This document shows, one piece after another, positions 12,435 through 14,430 of a stretch of 14,430 nucleotides of DNA. A model generated the notes under the pieces. That model did not search any database. It had not been told where the DNA came from and was given only the letters and a program-made list of their open reading frames with translations. The stretch spans positions 1 to 14,430 of the forward strand of contig JAADHD010000476.1 of assembly GCA_013152075.1 (NCBI GenBank). The letters run 5' to 3'. The stretch comes from Verrucomicrobiota bacterium. Lineage in GTDB: Bacteria > Verrucomicrobiota > Verrucomicrobiia > Verrucomicrobiales > DEV007. Position numbers and translations under genes: made by a program. Positions within the stretch are counted from its first letter, which is position 1. Each line of letters starts with the position of its first letter.

Positions 12435-13232
12435 ATGTGGCAGTTACTCAATCGAATCATCTTAGTGGCTATTTCCTGTATTGCCGTGTCAGCAGGCGCA
12501 GAGGGTAATGAGTCGTTATCGGCTACAGAGATGGCTGCCAGACTTAGTAAGGTGATTCAGGATGGTGACTCGGCCACCAGGATGCGGTTGAATATAGAGC
12601 CTGTAGCCGGAGGAGAAAAAGTTATATTGCAAGTGCAGGTTAAAGCCAGGCGCACTCCCGGAAAAACTCAGGTGCTCTATCAGGTATTATGGCCGAAAGC
12701 TCAAAAGGGACAGGCGTTTCTAATCGAGCGGGAACTTGGCGGTGCCCTTAAGGGGGTGGCTTATGATGCCTCAACAAAAACTGTCACCACCTTAAGTAAA
12801 GAAAAAATGAAGGGCTCTCTGCTGGGTAGTGATCTTGCGTATCAGGATGTGGTTGAGGATTTTTTCCGCTGGCAGCAGCAGGCGATTACCGGAAAGGAAA
12901 CCGTTGATCGAGTCGAGTGTGTTATTTTGGAATCCATGCCTGGTGCGAAAGATTCGACTCCTTATAGCAAGGTAAAAAGCTGGATTGATCCCCGTAGATT
13001 GGTCGCTCTTCGAGTGGAAAAATATGGTGCCGATGGGAAGCTGGAACGCAAAATTGAAACCACTCGCGTGGTAAAGGATTCGGGGAATTACATTCCTGCA
13101 AGCCTGGTGATCCGGCGTCCTGATGGCAGTACGGTGACTGAAGTTGAAGGTTCCAATATCCGTCATGATGTGAAGTACAAGGATAAAGATTTCACGACTT
13201 CTGCGCTTAACGACTTCCGCCTTCCTCGGTAG
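12435..13232 (+). CDS. Secreted LolA-fold protein (outer membrane lipoprotein-sorting protein family)
   Basis: Predicted periplasmic protein of 265 aa with a LolA/LolB-like half-barrel. Residues 1-22 form a signal peptide ending in SAGA. The mature part begins with SATEMAARLSKVIQDGDS. It continues with the strand pattern typical of the family: LQVQVKARRTPGKTQVLYQV, the GSDLAYQDV motif (131-139), then SKVKSWIDPRRLVALRVEKY and GKLERKIETTRVV. These match the uncharacterised lipoprotein-sorting-protein family related to TP0789, not classical LolA. Proteins of this fold bind lipid or acyl chains; the cargo here is unknown. No Shine-Dalgarno site precedes the ATG. The next gene, a PaaK-like ligase, starts 53 bp downstream on the same strand and may share its transcript. 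Confidence 0.75.
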   Translation: MWQLLNRIILVAISCIAVSAGAEGNESLSATEMAARLSKVIQDGDSATRMRLNIEPVAGGEKVILQVQVKARRTPGKTQVLYQVLWPKAQKGQAFLIERELGGALKGVAYDASTKTVTTLSKEKMKGSLLGSDLAYQDVVEDFFRWQQQAITGKETVDRVECVILESMPGAKDSTPYSKVKSWIDPRRLVALRVEKYGADGKLERKIETTRVVKDSGNYIPASLVIRRPDGSTVTEVEGSNIRHDVKYKDKDFTTSALNDFRLPR

Positions 13233-13285
13233 AGAATGATTTATGAGATGAAGCTATCTCGTAAGATTGCTAACTGGTAATAAAT

Positions 13286-14430
13286 ATGAACGTCTGGCAT
13301 TTATTGAAAGCCGTTCGGGCGGTGCGAAAAGCTGAATCCCTTGATGCCGAACAGGTGCGATGTCTTCAGGAGGAACGTTTTCGAAAATTGCTGAAATACG
13401 CCTTTCGTAAATCCAGGTTTTATAAGAATTTATATATAAAACATGGGATCTCTGAGGACGACCTTGACGTGGTCCAGGTCGAAGATTTGCCGATCATAGA
13501 CAAGAACATCATGATGGAGAATTATGATGATGTGGTTACAGACCCTGCTCTGAAACAGGCGGAACTGGAGAAGTTTATCAGTGAATCGGCTTCCCCTGAT
13601 TCCAAGTATAAAAAAAAATATTCGGTGGTGCACACCTCTGGTTCAAGCGGAACGATCGGCTTATTTGCCTACGGAGAGCGTGACTGGGAGGTGAGCAAGG
13701 CCCTGGGGCTCAGGACGACGGGAGTTAAGCTTCCGCTATTCCGAAAAAAGCGGATTGTTTTTATCGCGGCAACGGAGGGGCACTTTGCTTCGGTGGCTTC
13801 ATTTTATAATCTACCATCGCTTTTGTTTGAGCGATTGCCTCTTTCTATCAGTAGTTCGATTGAAAAAATACGTGAGCAGATCAATGACTTTCAGCCGGAT
13901 GTTTTGACGGGATACGCGTCGGGTTTGAATTTGTTGGCAGAGGAGCAATTAGCTGGCCATATTGATATTTCTCCGAGCGAGGCTTTTTGTACCGGCGATC
14001 CTCTGACTCCACTTTTTAGACGTCATGTCGAGGAAGCTTTTCAGGTGAATCCCTATGACATGTATGGCAGCTCGGAAACCATGAGTCTGGCTGGTGAGTG
14101 TAGTGCTCATCATCGGCTTCATTTGTTTAATGATTGGTTCAGTGTCCAGGTGGTGGGGGATGACTTGAAACCGGCAAAATCAGGCAGGGTCGTGGTCACT
14201 AATCTTTACAATTATGCGCAGCCTCTGATTCGCTATCAAATGAATGATGAGATTGTAATGAGTGATAAAGCTTGTCCGTGCGGCTGGCCATTCCCCGTGA
14301 TAGAGAGCATGGCCGGACGTCATGAAGAATTTCTCTGGTTTGATCGGGATCAGGGAAAAAAAGAGTTCATTCACCCGATTGTATTGGTAGAATTTTTTGT
14401 GCCCGGTCTTGAGAAGTTTCAATTTACCCA
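13286..14430 (+). CDS. PaaK/CapK-type adenylate-forming ligase (3' truncated)
   Basis: N-terminal 381 residues of a phenylacetate-CoA-ligase-like adenylate-forming enzyme; the frame is open to the window edge. It would activate a carboxylic acid with ATP, normally to make an acyl-CoA. Visible motifs are the phosphate-binding loop HTSGSSGT (116-123), MYGSSET (259-265), and NYAQPLIRYQMND (309-321), typical of the PaaK/CapK branch. A Cys-containing ACPCGWPFPVIESMAGR (329-345) is also present; Cys330 and Cys332 resemble the Cys-rich segment often found there. The first 50 residues (LQEERFRKLLKYAFRKSRFYKNLY) match the usual opening of the family. The start codon has only a weak upstream GGT. The acid substrate cannot be predicted; CapK-like members occur in polysaccharide and secondary-metabolite loci. 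Confidence 0.8.
   Translation, partial: MNVWHLLKAVRAVRKAESLDAEQVRCLQEERFRKLLKYAFRKSRFYKNLYIKHGISEDDLDVVQVEDLPIIDKNIMMENYDDVVTDPALKQAELEKFISESASPDSKYKKKYSVVHTSGSSGTIGLFAYGERDWEVSKALGLRTTGVKLPLFRKKRIVFIAATEGHFASVASFYNLPSLLFERLPLSISSSIEKIREQINDFQPDVLTGYASGLNLLAEEQLAGHIDISPSEAFCTGDPLTPLFRRHVEEAFQVNPYDMYGSSETMSLAGECSAHHRLHLFNDWFSVQVVGDDLKPAKSGRVVVTNLYNYAQPLIRYQMNDEIVMSDKACPCGWPFPVIESMAGRHEEFLWFDRDQGKKEFIHPIVLVEFFVPGLEKFQFT

Noticed and set aside
13245..13260. GAGAT/ATCTC inverted repeat before the ligase gene
   Set aside because: The 5-bp stem is weak and there is no T-tract or conserved context.
13248..13280. Ten-codon ORF (MKLSRKIANW) before the ligase, as a leader peptide
   Set aside because: There is no run of regulatory codons and no terminator or antiterminator pair; an ORF this short is expected by chance.

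Overview
The window looks like chromosomal DNA of a Gram-negative bacterium, most plausibly an Opitutae-type member of the Verrucomicrobiota. It carries outer-membrane lipid A and LPS machinery (lpxA, lptD), and large secreted carbohydrate-esterase-like proteins of a kind common in Verrucomicrobiota and Planctomycetota. It also has a SorA-like sulfite dehydrogenase with a monohaem cytochrome, and many genes lack strong Shine-Dalgarno sites. The phylum call is an inference from protein style; no rRNA or tRNA gene is present to confirm it.

Left part (1-4277, + strand): a 5'-truncated periplasmic molybdenum sulfite dehydrogenase is followed 52 nt later by a cytochrome c subunit. Next comes a short intergenic stretch with a tandem repeat and a hairpin. 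It leads to a 702-aa Tat-exported, two-lobed alpha/beta-hydrolase of acetyl-xylan-esterase type, whose second lobe has lost its nucleophile, and then a small hotdog acyl-CoA thioesterase.

Middle part (4282-10000, - strand): in transcription order the genes are radC, lpxA, lptD and rsmB. lpxA starts lipid A synthesis and lptD is the outer-membrane LPS translocon, so this is an envelope cluster flanked by a RadC-family and an rRNA-methyltransferase gene. A 27-bp near-perfect palindrome lies in the putative lptD promoter, and a 9-bp core of its half-site recurs upstream of radC.

Right part (10164-14430, + strand): a 731-aa secreted SGNH/GDSL esterase with beta-rich C-terminal domains is followed by a hairpin with a T-tract. 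Then come a secreted LolA-fold protein and the start of a PaaK/CapK-type adenylate-forming ligase that runs off the right edge.

No mobile element, CRISPR array, phage gene or tRNA was seen, and no gene-free gap exceeds 300 bp. The most interesting non-coding signals are the lptD palindrome with its recurrence near radC, and the repeat and hairpin wedged in front of the Tat esterase start. I see no clear novel multi-gene system. The region is mostly core envelope genes and carbohydrate-esterase genes, with some unusual regulatory and protein details.
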